DNA from: Streptomyces sp. V1I1
GTDB taxonomy: Bacteria; Actinomycetota; Actinomycetes; Streptomycetales; Streptomycetaceae
NCBI RefSeq assembly: GCF_030817355.1
Contig: NZ_JAUSZH010000001.1
Location: 6,014,501-6,078,500 of the forward strand
DNA: 64,000 bases
Direction of reading: 5' to 3'
Within the stretch, counting starts at the first letter, position 1; each line of letters begins with the position of its first letter. This document shows positions 43,201 through 51,059 of this stretch, piece after piece. The position numbers and the translations under genes are program-made. The notes beneath the pieces were generated by a model. The model made no database searches, had not been told where the DNA came from, and saw only the letters and a list, made by a program, of their open reading frames with translations.

Positions 43201-45607
43201 CAAGTACCCCCATCTGAAGGACTACCCGGCCTTCACCGTCGACCCCCGCGACCGGGACAGGGTCCGTGAGTCCCTGCGCGGCCAGCTGATCGCGACCCAG
43301 CGGGCGGCTGGGGGCACCTCCCAGGCCGGAGGCTCTGGGGGAGGCGCGCTGCTCGCCGCCACCGGCGTACAGATCCCGGGTGTACTCGACGACCTGTACG
43401 ACGCGACCGGAGCGGAGCTCGGGCCCGTCTTCGACAACCGCGACCGCCCCACGCTATCCCTCTGGGCCCCCACCGCTCAGTCCGTCTCCCTCGATCTCGA
43501 CGGGAAGACGGTCGCGATGCGGCGGGACGGCGCGAGCGGCGTCTGGTCGGTCACCGGGCCGAAGAGCTGGGCCCAGAAGCCGTACCGCTACACGGTGAGG
43601 GTCTGGGCACCCACCGTGCAGAAGGTCGTCACCAACAAGGTCACCGACCCGTACTCCACCGCCCTGACCACCGACTCCGCCCGCAGCCTGGTCGTCGACC
43701 TCGCCGACCCCAAGCTCGCACCCGCGGGCTGGGCCTCGACCAAGAAGCCCACGGCCTTGGCGCTGCGCGACGCGCAGATCCAGGAGCTGCACATCCGTGA
43801 CTTCTCCGTCGCGGACGGCACATCGAACCACCCCGGCCAGTACCTCGCCTTCACCGACCGCGACTCGCGGGGCATGAAGCATCTGCGCGCGCTCGCCGCC
43901 TCCGGCACCTCCTACGTCCATCTCCTGCCGGCCTTCGACATCGGCACCATCCCGGAGAGGAAGTCCGACCAGGCCACACCCGCCTGCGACTTGAAGGTGT
44001 ACGCCCCCGACTCCGACGAGCAGCAGGCCTGTATCGCCAAGGCCGCCGCGAAGGACGCGTACAACTGGGGCTACGACCCGCTGCACTACACCGTCCCCGA
44101 GGGTTCGTACGCCTCAGACCCGGAAGGGACCCGGCGTACGGTCGAATTCCGGCAGATGGTCCAGGCCCTGAACTCCAGCGGTCTGCGTACCGTCATGGAC
44201 GTCGTCTACAACCACACCGTGGCGAGCGGCCAGGCCGAGAAGTCCGTACTCGACAAGATCGTGCCCGGCTACTACCAGCGGCTGCTCGCCGACGGCACCG
44301 TCGCGACCTCCACCTGCTGCGCCAACACCGCGCCCGAGAACGCCATGATGGGCAAGCTCGTCGTCGACTCGATCGTCACCTGGGCCAGGGAGTACAACGT
44401 CGACGGCTTCCGCTTCGACCTGATGGGCCACCACCCGAAGGCCAACATTCTCGCGGTGCGCGCGGCCCTGGACGAGCTGACCCCCGCCCGTGACGGCGTC
44501 GACGGCAAGAAGATCATTCTCTACGGGGAGGGCTGGAACTTCGGGGAGATCGCGGACGACGCCCGCTTCGTCCAGGCCACCCAGAAGAACATGGCCAAAA
44601 CAGGAGTGGCGACCTTCTCCGACCGGGCTCGTGACGCGGTGCGCGGCGGCGGCCCCTTCGACGAGGACCCGGGCATCCAGGGCTTCGCCTCTGGGCTCTA
44701 CACCGACCCCAACTCCTCGTCGTCGAACGGCACCGAGGCCCAGCAGAAGGCCCGCCTCCTGCACTATCAGGACCTGATCAAGGTCGGTCTTACGGGCAAC
44801 CTCGCCGCGTACTCCTTCACCGACAGCTCCGGGCGCACCGTCAAGGGCTCCGAGGTCGACTACAACGGCGCCCCGGCCGGGTACGCCGCCGCTCCCGGCG
44901 ACGCTCTCGCCTACGCGGACGCCCACGACAACGAACCCCTCTACGACGCTCTCGCCTTCAAGCTGCCAAGGGGTACGTCCCCGGCCGACCGCGCGCGTAT
45001 GCAGGTGCTGGCGATGGCGACCGCGACGCTCTCCCAGGGCCCCGCGCTCTCCCAGGCCGGGACGGACCTGCTCCGCTCCAAATCGCTCGACCGCAATTCG
45101 TACGACAGCGGCGACTGGTTCAACGCGGTCCACTGGGACTGCCGGGACGGCAACGGCTTCGGCCGCGGGCTGCCGCCGGAGGCCGACAACAAGGCCAAGT
45201 GGCCTTACGCCAAGCCCCTGTTGACGGCCGCATCGCTCACGGTGGGCTGTCCGCAGATCAACGGCGCGTCGGCCGCCTACCGTGATCTGCTCACCATCCG
45301 CGCCACTGAGCAGGCCTTCAGCCTGGGCACGGCGGGCGAGGTGCAGTCCGCGGTCTCCTTCCCGCTCTCCGGGAAGGACGAGACACCGGGCGTGATCACC
45401 ATGCGGGCCGGGGACCTGATCGTCGTCTTCAACGCGACGCCCGAGCAGCAGACCCAGCGGGTCCCGGAACTGGCCGGGAAGCCGTACGCCCTGCACCCCG
45501 TCCAGGCCGCGGGCGCGGACACTACCACCAAGGCATCGTCGTACGAGGGGAGTTCAGGCAGCTTCACCGTCCCGGCGCGCACCGTCGCGGTCTTCACCCG
45601 GGGCTGA
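40259..45607 (+). CDS. Secreted bifunctional alpha-amylase/pullulanase
   Basis: The 1782-residue enzyme has a signal peptide and two full GH13 barrels. The first (about 45-620) has FDVITNH, GFRIDTVKHVDM, FGEVF and FLGNHD (alpha-1,4 cutting). Then come two pullulanase-associated domains (VHYKRTGGDYDGWRLESG and LHYHRADGDYDGWGLHTW), a CBM48-like domain (PTLSLWAPTAQSVSLDLDG) and a pullulanase barrel (about 1170-1700) with VMDVVYNHT, GFRFDLMGHH, YGEGW and ADAHDNEPLYD, which cuts alpha-1,6 branches. Such a fusion (SCO2226 in S. coelicolor) debranches and hydrolyses starch and glycogen. GTG 40259 has AAGGAG 9 bases upstream. Confidence 0.95.
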   Translation: MTTTPRVSAAGTAIGTAAALLVALISAGPAAGTPRPPSPPSDRALAATPARHDLTREQFYFVLPDRFANGDTSNDRGGLTGSRLETGYDPADKGFYQGGDLKGLTQKLDYIKGLGTTAIWMAPIFKNRPVQGTGKDASAAYHGYWITDFTQVDPHFGTNADLAKLIDKAHGKGMKVFFDVITNHTADTVDYAEKAYGYRPKGAYPYLDKDGRPFDDRDGIKKVDADSFPYTPTAGGQKVPAWLNDPTMYHNRGDSTFAGESSEYGDFSGLDDLWTERPEVVKGMRQIYEKWVQDFDIDGFRIDTVKHVDMDFWTQWATALDAYAAERGRDDFFMFGEVFAADTAITSPYVTRGRLDATLDFPFQDAARAYASQGAPADKLAAVFGNDYRYTTDKANAYEQVTFLGNHDMGRIGTFLKQDNPKADDTELLKRARLANELMFLGRGNPVIYYGDEQGFTGAGGDKDARQSLFASKTADYLDDDQLGADRTHASDAYDPAHPVYRSIAALSKLTKDHPALRNGVQQERYAKDSVYAFSRTDAKARTGPVEYLVAANNGTAPKTVTLPVDAVDFRVLYGGSGTVRATEGKITVTVPALSSVVLRAAKPLAEPAARPTVTLKAPAAGATGTVEITADVTGGQLNRVVFAAQSGNGKWRTLGSADHAPYKVTQYIDQKVKAGTPLRYKAVAMDSAGRTASALASTTTGQAPPPEKPVAVERDYAVVHYKRTGGDYDGWRLESGDTAASFTGRDAYGAFAWVKLPEGAATVPYTVEKNGTADGPQRTVDLARTGEVWIEQGKDGQADRAPDGAYPPQDKTRAVLHYHRADGDYDGWGLHTWTGAASPTDWSKPLQPVRKDAYGVTFEVPLAAGATSLSYIVHKGDQKDLPTDQSLDLATYGHEVWLLAGQPKYLLPQTGGAPSLDLAKAEAQWIDRDTVVWKVKATAATSQQLVYAKDGGISVVDGALSDEGRWLRLTPSPLSDAQKAKYPHLKDYPAFTVDPRDRDRVRESLRGQLIATQRAAGGTSQAGGSGGGALLAATGVQIPGVLDDLYDATGAELGPVFDNRDRPTLSLWAPTAQSVSLDLDGKTVAMRRDGASGVWSVTGPKSWAQKPYRYTVRVWAPTVQKVVTNKVTDPYSTALTTDSARSLVVDLADPKLAPAGWASTKKPTALALRDAQIQELHIRDFSVADGTSNHPGQYLAFTDRDSRGMKHLRALAASGTSYVHLLPAFDIGTIPERKSDQATPACDLKVYAPDSDEQQACIAKAAAKDAYNWGYDPLHYTVPEGSYASDPEGTRRTVEFRQMVQALNSSGLRTVMDVVYNHTVASGQAEKSVLDKIVPGYYQRLLADGTVATSTCCANTAPENAMMGKLVVDSIVTWAREYNVDGFRFDLMGHHPKANILAVRAALDELTPARDGVDGKKIILYGEGWNFGEIADDARFVQATQKNMAKTGVATFSDRARDAVRGGGPFDEDPGIQGFASGLYTDPNSSSSNGTEAQQKARLLHYQDLIKVGLTGNLAAYSFTDSSGRTVKGSEVDYNGAPAGYAAAPGDALAYADAHDNEPLYDALAFKLPRGTSPADRARMQVLAMATATLSQGPALSQAGTDLLRSKSLDRNSYDSGDWFNAVHWDCRDGNGFGRGLPPEADNKAKWPYAKPLLTAASLTVGCPQINGASAAYRDLLTIRATEQAFSLGTAGEVQSAVSFPLSGKDETPGVITMRAGDLIVVFNATPEQQTQRVPELAGKPYALHPVQAAGADTTTKASSYEGSSGSFTVPARTVAVFTRG

Positions 45608-45674
45608 CCATCGCGCGATAACGTGTGGACCGACTACGGAGCGGAGTGTCCCCGATCCGAGGGGAAGCTGGGAC

Positions 45675-47291
45675 ATGAGCGGAGCCGGCGGCGCCACGGT
45701 GCTGGTCGTCGACGACCTCGAGGCCAATCGCTACGCCATGGGCGCGGTGCTGCGCCGGGCCGGTCACCGGGTGGTGACCACCGCGTGCGCCGGCGACGCA
45801 CTGATCGAGCTCGACACGAGACTCAGGTCGGGTGCGTTGCCGGACGCCGCGCTGGTCGACATCGGCCTGCCCGACATGAACGGCTTCGAACTGTGCCGCC
45901 GGATCAAGGCCCATCCGGAGATCGCCGCGATGCCGGTGGTGCACTTCAGCGCCGCGGCGATCTCCCCGCGCGACCGCAGCCGCGGACTCGACGCGGGCGC
46001 GGACGCGTATCTGACGATCCCCGTCGAGCCGGAGGAGATCGAGGCGGTCATCAGGGCCGCCCTGCGCGGGGCCCGCTCCCGCCATGACGCCGAGGCGCAG
46101 GCCGACCGGCTGACCCGGCTCGCCGCCGCGACCACGGAACTGCACGGTGCGCACGGCCCGCAGGAACTGGCCGATCTGGCCGCGGCCGCCACCGCCCAGC
46201 TCACCGGCGGTCCGGCCGCGGCCTTCGTCTTCGGCGCGGAGGACACGCTGTACGCGGGCAGCCCCCGGCGGTACGACTGCCCGCCGGACGCCGAAGCGCG
46301 GACGGCCGTGGCCGGGCTGCTGCGGCGGTGCATGGCCGGCCGTACGGGCGTACATCCGCTGATCGCGCCCCCGCCGCTGTGGCCGGCCGGGTTCTTCCGG
46401 CCCGAAGTCCCCGGCGGCGCGGCCCTGCTGCTCGCCGGCGACCGCCCCGACCAGCCGCCGGTCTGCCTGGCGCACCCCGCGTACACACCCTGCGGCCCGG
46501 ACACCGCGTCGCTGCTCGGCCGGCTCGCCCATGCCACCGCCCTCACCGCCCAGACCCTGCGCACCGCCGCCGAGGAACGCCATGTCGCGCTCACCCTCCA
46601 ACACAGCTTCCTGCCGCAGCAGCCGCCCACCCTGCCCGGCGCGGAACTCGCCCTGCGCTATGTGCCCGCCTCCCGCAACGCCGAGATCGGCGGCGACTTC
46701 TATGTCGCCCTGACCACGGCGGCCGGACTGCTGGTCGGCGTCGGCGACGTCGTCGGCCACTCCCTGGACGCGGCGACAGTCATGGTCGAACTGCGGCACG
46801 CCCTGCGCGCGTACGCCACCGACGAGAGCGACCCGGCCGCCCTGCTGCGCCGCCTCGACCGGATGCTCCAGCGCTACCACCCGGAGGCAACGGCCACGGT
46901 CTGCCTCGCCCTGATCGACCCGCGCACCGGCCGCACCCGGATCGCGAACGCCGGCCATATCCGCCCGCTGATCGTGACCGGCGACGGCAGCGCGGCCTAC
47001 GTCCGCAGCTCGGGCCCGCTACTGGGTCTGGGTTTGGACCGTCCCTGTCCGTCCGAGGCCCAACTGGCTGAATCGGACCGGCTGTTGATGGTCACCGACG
47101 GCCTGATCGAGACCCGCGGCACAGACCTCACGGTCTCCCTCGAACGTCTCCGCCACACAGCGGCGCACGCACCGCCGGGCGTTTCGGCGCTCTGCGACAC
47201 ACTGCTGGACTGCTTCGGCACCCGCGAGGACGACGTTGCCCTGCTGGCCCTTCAGCTGACGAGTCTGGATCCGTCCTACCGCAAGCGCTGA
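45675..47291 (+). CDS. Receiver domain plus PP2C-type (SpoIIE) phosphatase
   Basis: The 538-residue protein joins a receiver domain (about 8-135; VVDDLEANR, phosphoacceptor in ALVDIGLPDMNGFEL) to a middle region resembling a GAF domain and a C-terminal PP2C serine phosphatase (EIGGDFYVALTTAAG, VGDVVGHSLDAATVM, ATVCLALID, LLMVTDGLIETRG, EDDVALLAL). The conserved lysine of the receiver, usually KP, is replaced: YLTIPVEPEE. So phosphorylation may work poorly or not. Substrates are likely anti-sigma-factor antagonists (SpoIIAA type). No kinase or antagonist gene is nearby. The 3' end overlaps the convergent TetR gene by 16 bases. Confidence 0.92.
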   Translation: MSGAGGATVLVVDDLEANRYAMGAVLRRAGHRVVTTACAGDALIELDTRLRSGALPDAALVDIGLPDMNGFELCRRIKAHPEIAAMPVVHFSAAAISPRDRSRGLDAGADAYLTIPVEPEEIEAVIRAALRGARSRHDAEAQADRLTRLAAATTELHGAHGPQELADLAAAATAQLTGGPAAAFVFGAEDTLYAGSPRRYDCPPDAEARTAVAGLLRRCMAGRTGVHPLIAPPPLWPAGFFRPEVPGGAALLLAGDRPDQPPVCLAHPAYTPCGPDTASLLGRLAHATALTAQTLRTAAEERHVALTLQHSFLPQQPPTLPGAELALRYVPASRNAEIGGDFYVALTTAAGLLVGVGDVVGHSLDAATVMVELRHALRAYATDESDPAALLRRLDRMLQRYHPEATATVCLALIDPRTGRTRIANAGHIRPLIVTGDGSAAYVRSSGPLLGLGLDRPCPSEAQLAESDRLLMVTDGLIETRGTDLTVSLERLRHTAAHAPPGVSALCDTLLDCFGTREDDVALLALQLTSLDPSYRKR

Positions 47292-47998
47292 GCCGGCACC
47301 TTGGCCAGCGCGGGCGCCAGCGACATGAGCCGGCCGACCAGATCGCCGAACGGTCCTTCGGCCGGCTCGTCCGCCAGGATGCGCAGCAGGATGCCCGCCA
47401 TCTCCTCGTCGTACGCCGCACTCACCGCGCACAGCGCCGCGAAGTCGTGCACCAGCTGCAACTCCAGCTCGCCGCGCGGAACCCGCCGCCCGTCCAGCCA
47501 GATCAGCGCGGTCGACTCGGCGAGCGACACCCAGGACCGTACGACCAACTCCAGCCGCGAAGGCGGCGTCTCGATCCCCAGATGGGCCAGGATCTGCTCG
47601 TACGCTGCCTGCCTGACCTCGTCGATCATCGCGTTCGTCGTCGATGATCCAACGGCGGGACCGCCCCGCATCAGCGCCGAGAACCCCGGCCCGTGCTCGT
47701 CCACGAAGTCGAAGAACCGGCCCATGACCCGCAGCAGCCGCGCCCCGAGCGGACCCTCCGGCGGCTCCTGGAACCGCCCGGCCAGCTCGTCGGCGGCCCG
47801 CCTCAGCGCCGCCTCGTACAGGCTCTGCTTGCCGGGAAAGTAGTGGTAGACGAGCGGCCGCGAGATGCCCGCGGCCGCCGCTATCTCGTCGATCGACACC
47901 TCGTCGGGGGAGCGGTGGCTGAACAGCTCCAGCGCTACACCGATCAGCTGCTGCCTGCGCTCCTCGACGCCCATCCTGCGGCGTACCCCGGTCGTCAT
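47276..47998 (-). CDS. TetR/AcrR family regulator
   Basis: The 240-residue regulator has RRQQLIGVALELFSHRSPDE and the recognition helix region IAAAAGISRPLVYHYFPGKQ. The C-terminal part (FFDFVDEHGPGFSALMRGGP) is that of a TetR group linked to lipid or fatty acid responses. No target gene is adjacent: neighbours are the phosphatase (convergent) and the sigma-like gene, 97 bases upstream on the same strand. Confidence 0.92.
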   Translation of the reverse strand: MTTGVRRRMGVEERRQQLIGVALELFSHRSPDEVSIDEIAAAAGISRPLVYHYFPGKQSLYEAALRRAADELAGRFQEPPEGPLGARLLRVMGRFFDFVDEHGPGFSALMRGGPAVGSSTTNAMIDEVRQAAYEQILAHLGIETPPSRLELVVRSWVSLAESTALIWLDGRRVPRGELELQLVHDFAALCAVSAAYDEEMAGILLRILADEPAEGPFGDLVGRLMSLAPALAKVPAQRLR

Positions 47999-48095
47999 AC
48001 GAACACCCTAACGGGCGTCGTTCACAGGTCCAGGACCAGCCGCCCGTCCCGGCAGCGGATGGCCGAGAGCGGACTCGGGAGGGTCACGGAGCGGT

Positions 48096-50057
48096 TCAGT
48101 GCAGCGCGCCCACGCGACTGCCGTCCGCCAGACGGCCGTTCAGCTCCGCCCGCGCGCCCTCCCGGGCGGGTACCGCCAGCAGCTTGCCCTTCGCGCTGCC
48201 GTCGACCCCGCCCGATGTCGCGAGTGACGTGAACTGCCCGCTGCCCGCCGCGAGTACGTACCACCGTCCCGCCCGCGACTTCCAGAGCACGCCGGCCAGC
48301 ACCTTCGGATCCCGCACCCCGCAGGCTGGCGAGTCCTCGGCCCGCGCCGCGATCGCCGCGGGAGCGCCGGCCCGCGCGGCCGGGGCCTGGAACTGGGCCA
48401 TGACCCGGCTCCCGGTGCCCCGCCAGGTCTCCGCGCGGGTGCACAGCCAGTGAGCCGTGCCGTTCGAATCGGGCAGCGGCTGCTTCGCGTACTGCCACGA
48501 GTTGACGCTGCGCACACCGTGCGCCCGCACCCCGGGCAGCAGACAGGCCGTGCGGGCCCAGAAAGCGCGCTCCGCCTTGCCGGTGACGTCCCGCGGGGCG
48601 GACGGCGGGCCCGAGGTGAGCCGGGCGGGGGTCAGTTCACCGAGGTCGGTCAGCAGCCGGTCGGCAGTGTCGTCGCGCAGCTCCAGCACGTCCCAGGCCT
48701 TGCAGTCGCGCGCCTGCGCCGGGCTCGCCAGCGGGGCCGTGAGCCCGTCGTCGCCGCGGGACAGGGGCCGCGGCTCCGAAGCCGGGTCGAGCAGGTTCCG
48801 TACGGAGGCCTTCCGCACCCAGGGCGCGGTCAGATAGCGGACATTGCCGTCGGTGCGGCCTGCCACCAGCGCGCCCGCCGAGGCGGCGTCGGCCCCGTCC
48901 GTACGCGCGAAGTCGAGCGCCACGCCGCCGGTGCCGTACTTCGGCTCGGCGTACCGCACGACGCGCAGCCCGTCGTGCAGAAGCACCACGCGCGCCTGGT
49001 CGACCTCGCCCGCGTACAGCAGCTGCGGCGGACCCATCGGCGGGCCGGGCGGTGTGCCGGGGGTCGCGGAGACCTGGACCGCGCTGCCGGGCCTGGCCCA
49101 GACGGCGAGCGCGCGGCGCAGCAGGGCATGGTCGTCGGTGAGACCGCCGCGGGCCGGCCAGACGGAGAAGTCCGTACGGGACAAGCGCTGCCACGCCGTG
49201 GGGGAGACCCGCGTCAACCGGGCCGGATCCAGGGCGGATTCGGCGGCGGGATTACGTGCGTACGGCGGCGCGGCCGCACCGTCCGGACCCCAGCCGTCGC
49301 CCGGCAGCCCGAGCAGCGCGCCGCACACGGCGAGGGCCGCGGCCGCCACCAGCGCAGCCTTGACGTGCTGGCGGCGGCGCATCAGATCGGTGGGGCGGGC
49401 CTGCAGCGAACACGGGTCGAACTCCGGGGATTCGAGCAGCGCGACATCCCCCGCCGTGTCCATCCGGTCCGCCTCGGCGAGCGCCGCGTGCGGGTCCGCC
49501 ACCCCGGCGGCGGTGAGGGCGTGACGTACATCGGTGTCGGGCAGCTCCTCCAGACCGCGCAGTACATACGCCGCCCTGGCGGGCCCGGAGAGCGCGGAGA
49601 GCCGCTGGTCCAGGGCGAGTTCATCGGCGCCGCCGGAGCGCGGGAAGACCCGCAGGCCCCAGACGTGCGGCAGCAGCGGCGGCAGCTGGGCGCGCTTCGG
49701 CCAGGCCGCCCGCATCAGCGGAAGCCCGGCGTCCAGGGCCTGGCGCAGCACCCGTCCCCGTACATACGCGTACCCGGGGTCGGCGTCGCCCTGCGCGCGG
49801 CGGGAGGGCGGAATCGCGGCGTCCGCGGCTCCCGCTGGAGTAGTGCGGCCGCGCGGGAGCGAGCGCTGCACGAGGGCGTGCGCGGTCAGCACACGGCGGT
49901 TGCGCCCGAGGGACGGCGGCAGTACTAGATACGCGATCCGCACGAGCCGGGGATAGTGCTCGACTAGGGCCGCCTCGGCCTGCTCGACCGAGACAGGGCC
50001 GGGGGCGGGAGCGGGGGCCGACGGGGCGGGTGTGGTGACGACATCCTGTGGGCGCAC
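48096..50057 (-). CDS. Sigma-factor-like N-terminus fused to a membrane-anchored C-terminal domain
   Basis: The 653-residue protein begins with a Pro-rich leader, then VEQAEAALVEHYPRLVRIAY, LPPSLGRNRRVLTAHALVQR and RAAYVLRGLEELPDTDVRHA, which read like the region 2 and region 4 helices of an ECF sigma factor but much diverged. A single helix follows at about residues 232-250 (KAALVAAAALAVCGALLGL), and the remaining 400 residues lie outside. No DNA-contacting motif is convincing. I do not recognise a named family. The start codon is GTG 50057 with weak ribosome site. It is downstream of the tyrosine phosphatase gene and the 15-bp repeats. Confidence 0.8.
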   Translation of the reverse strand: MRPQDVVTTPAPSAPAPAPGPVSVEQAEAALVEHYPRLVRIAYLVLPPSLGRNRRVLTAHALVQRSLPRGRTTPAGAADAAIPPSRRAQGDADPGYAYVRGRVLRQALDAGLPLMRAAWPKRAQLPPLLPHVWGLRVFPRSGGADELALDQRLSALSGPARAAYVLRGLEELPDTDVRHALTAAGVADPHAALAEADRMDTAGDVALLESPEFDPCSLQARPTDLMRRRQHVKAALVAAAALAVCGALLGLPGDGWGPDGAAAPPYARNPAAESALDPARLTRVSPTAWQRLSRTDFSVWPARGGLTDDHALLRRALAVWARPGSAVQVSATPGTPPGPPMGPPQLLYAGEVDQARVVLLHDGLRVVRYAEPKYGTGGVALDFARTDGADAASAGALVAGRTDGNVRYLTAPWVRKASVRNLLDPASEPRPLSRGDDGLTAPLASPAQARDCKAWDVLELRDDTADRLLTDLGELTPARLTSGPPSAPRDVTGKAERAFWARTACLLPGVRAHGVRSVNSWQYAKQPLPDSNGTAHWLCTRAETWRGTGSRVMAQFQAPAARAGAPAAIAARAEDSPACGVRDPKVLAGVLWKSRAGRWYVLAAGSGQFTSLATSGGVDGSAKGKLLAVPAREGARAELNGRLADGSRVGALH

Positions 50058-50121
50058 GTTCAGCAGAACGAGCGAATGGTCCTATGGTCACCGGCACACC
50101 CCGATCGGGGCAGCGGGCGGT

Positions 50122-50195
50122 GCCGCCGTCGACCGCGCCGTCTCGACCGCGCCGTCGCCGACCGTGCCGCCGTCGACCGTGCCCCTGTCGACCGT
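50122..50195. repeat. Five 15-bp tandem units
   Basis: Units like GCCGCCGTCGACCGT (one is 14 bases) follow each other between the tyrosine phosphatase stop and the sigma-like gene start. In the plus direction one frame reads repeated STVP, but no ribosome site supports a gene. Confidence 0.75.
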
Positions 50196-50202
50196 GCCGC
50201 GC

Positions 50203-50997
50203 TCAGCCGGCCAGTCGCTCGTGGATGCGCTCGATCGCAGCCGCGGGGACGCCGAGCCCTTCGCATACGTACTTCTCCATCGTGCCGTAGCGGGCATCGA
50301 CCTCGTCCAGCGCCGCGGCCAGGTACTCGGGCACCACACCGATGATCGCGAGGGCGGTCTCGGGGTCGCCGCCCTGCGCGATGTATCCCTCGGCGAGCGG
50401 AGCGTAGGCCTGCCGTACCGCCGGGTTGACGGCCAGATACTCCGCCTCGACGGTCTCCGGCTCCGCGCCGAGCAGGGTGAGGATGATCGTCGCGGCCCAG
50501 CCGGTGCGGTCCTTTCCCGCCGTGCAGTGGAAGAGCAGCGGGCCGGACTCGGGGTCGGCGACTTCATTGAGAAAGGCGCCGTATGCGGCGCGCGCCGAGC
50601 CGGTGCTGACGAAGCCGCGGTAGGTGTCGGCGAACAGCGCCTGCGCCCGGCCGCCGCCCAACTCTCCCTCGGCAAGCACCGGATCGGCCAGCACCCGCTT
50701 GAGCTGCGCGGCGGCCGGCATCTTGCCGGACGCCACCTGGTCGGCGAGCACATCGGCGAGCAGCAGCCGCCCGCCCGGCGGGATGTGGTCCGGGCGGGCG
50801 AGGCGCTCGGCCGTGGTGCGGAAGTCGACGACCGTACGGATTCCGAGCGCGGCGACGGCCGGATCGGCGGCGGGGTCGAGCCGGTCGAGCGACCCGGAGC
50901 GGAAGAGCAGACCGGAACGTACGGAACGGCCGCAGCGCAGGGGAGTGCCGCCGAGGTCGCGGAGGTTGGCGACGGTGGTGGCGGGGATCGCGGTCAT
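50203..50997 (-). CDS. Tyrosine-protein phosphatase, PtpB-like
   Basis: The 264-residue protein shows NLRDLGG near the start and the P-loop FHCTAGKDRTGWAA with Cys nucleophile and Arg, the signature of the bacterial Tyr_phosphatase3 (MptpB) group, which can act on phosphotyrosine, phosphoserine/threonine and phosphoinositides. DFRTTAERLARPD is the family aspartate region. AGGGAG lies upstream of the ATG. Single gene; target unknown. Confidence 0.93.
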   Translation of the reverse strand: MTAIPATTVANLRDLGGTPLRCGRSVRSGLLFRSGSLDRLDPAADPAVAALGIRTVVDFRTTAERLARPDHIPPGGRLLLADVLADQVASGKMPAAAQLKRVLADPVLAEGELGGGRAQALFADTYRGFVSTGSARAAYGAFLNEVADPESGPLLFHCTAGKDRTGWAATIILTLLGAEPETVEAEYLAVNPAVRQAYAPLAEGYIAQGGDPETALAIIGVVPEYLAAALDEVDARYGTMEKYVCEGLGVPAAAIERIHERLAG

Positions 50998-51059
50998 GGC
51001 GGGCGGCTCCCTGACTCAGCACATCGATATCTGCTGGATCTACCGGAAAGATCCTTTTC

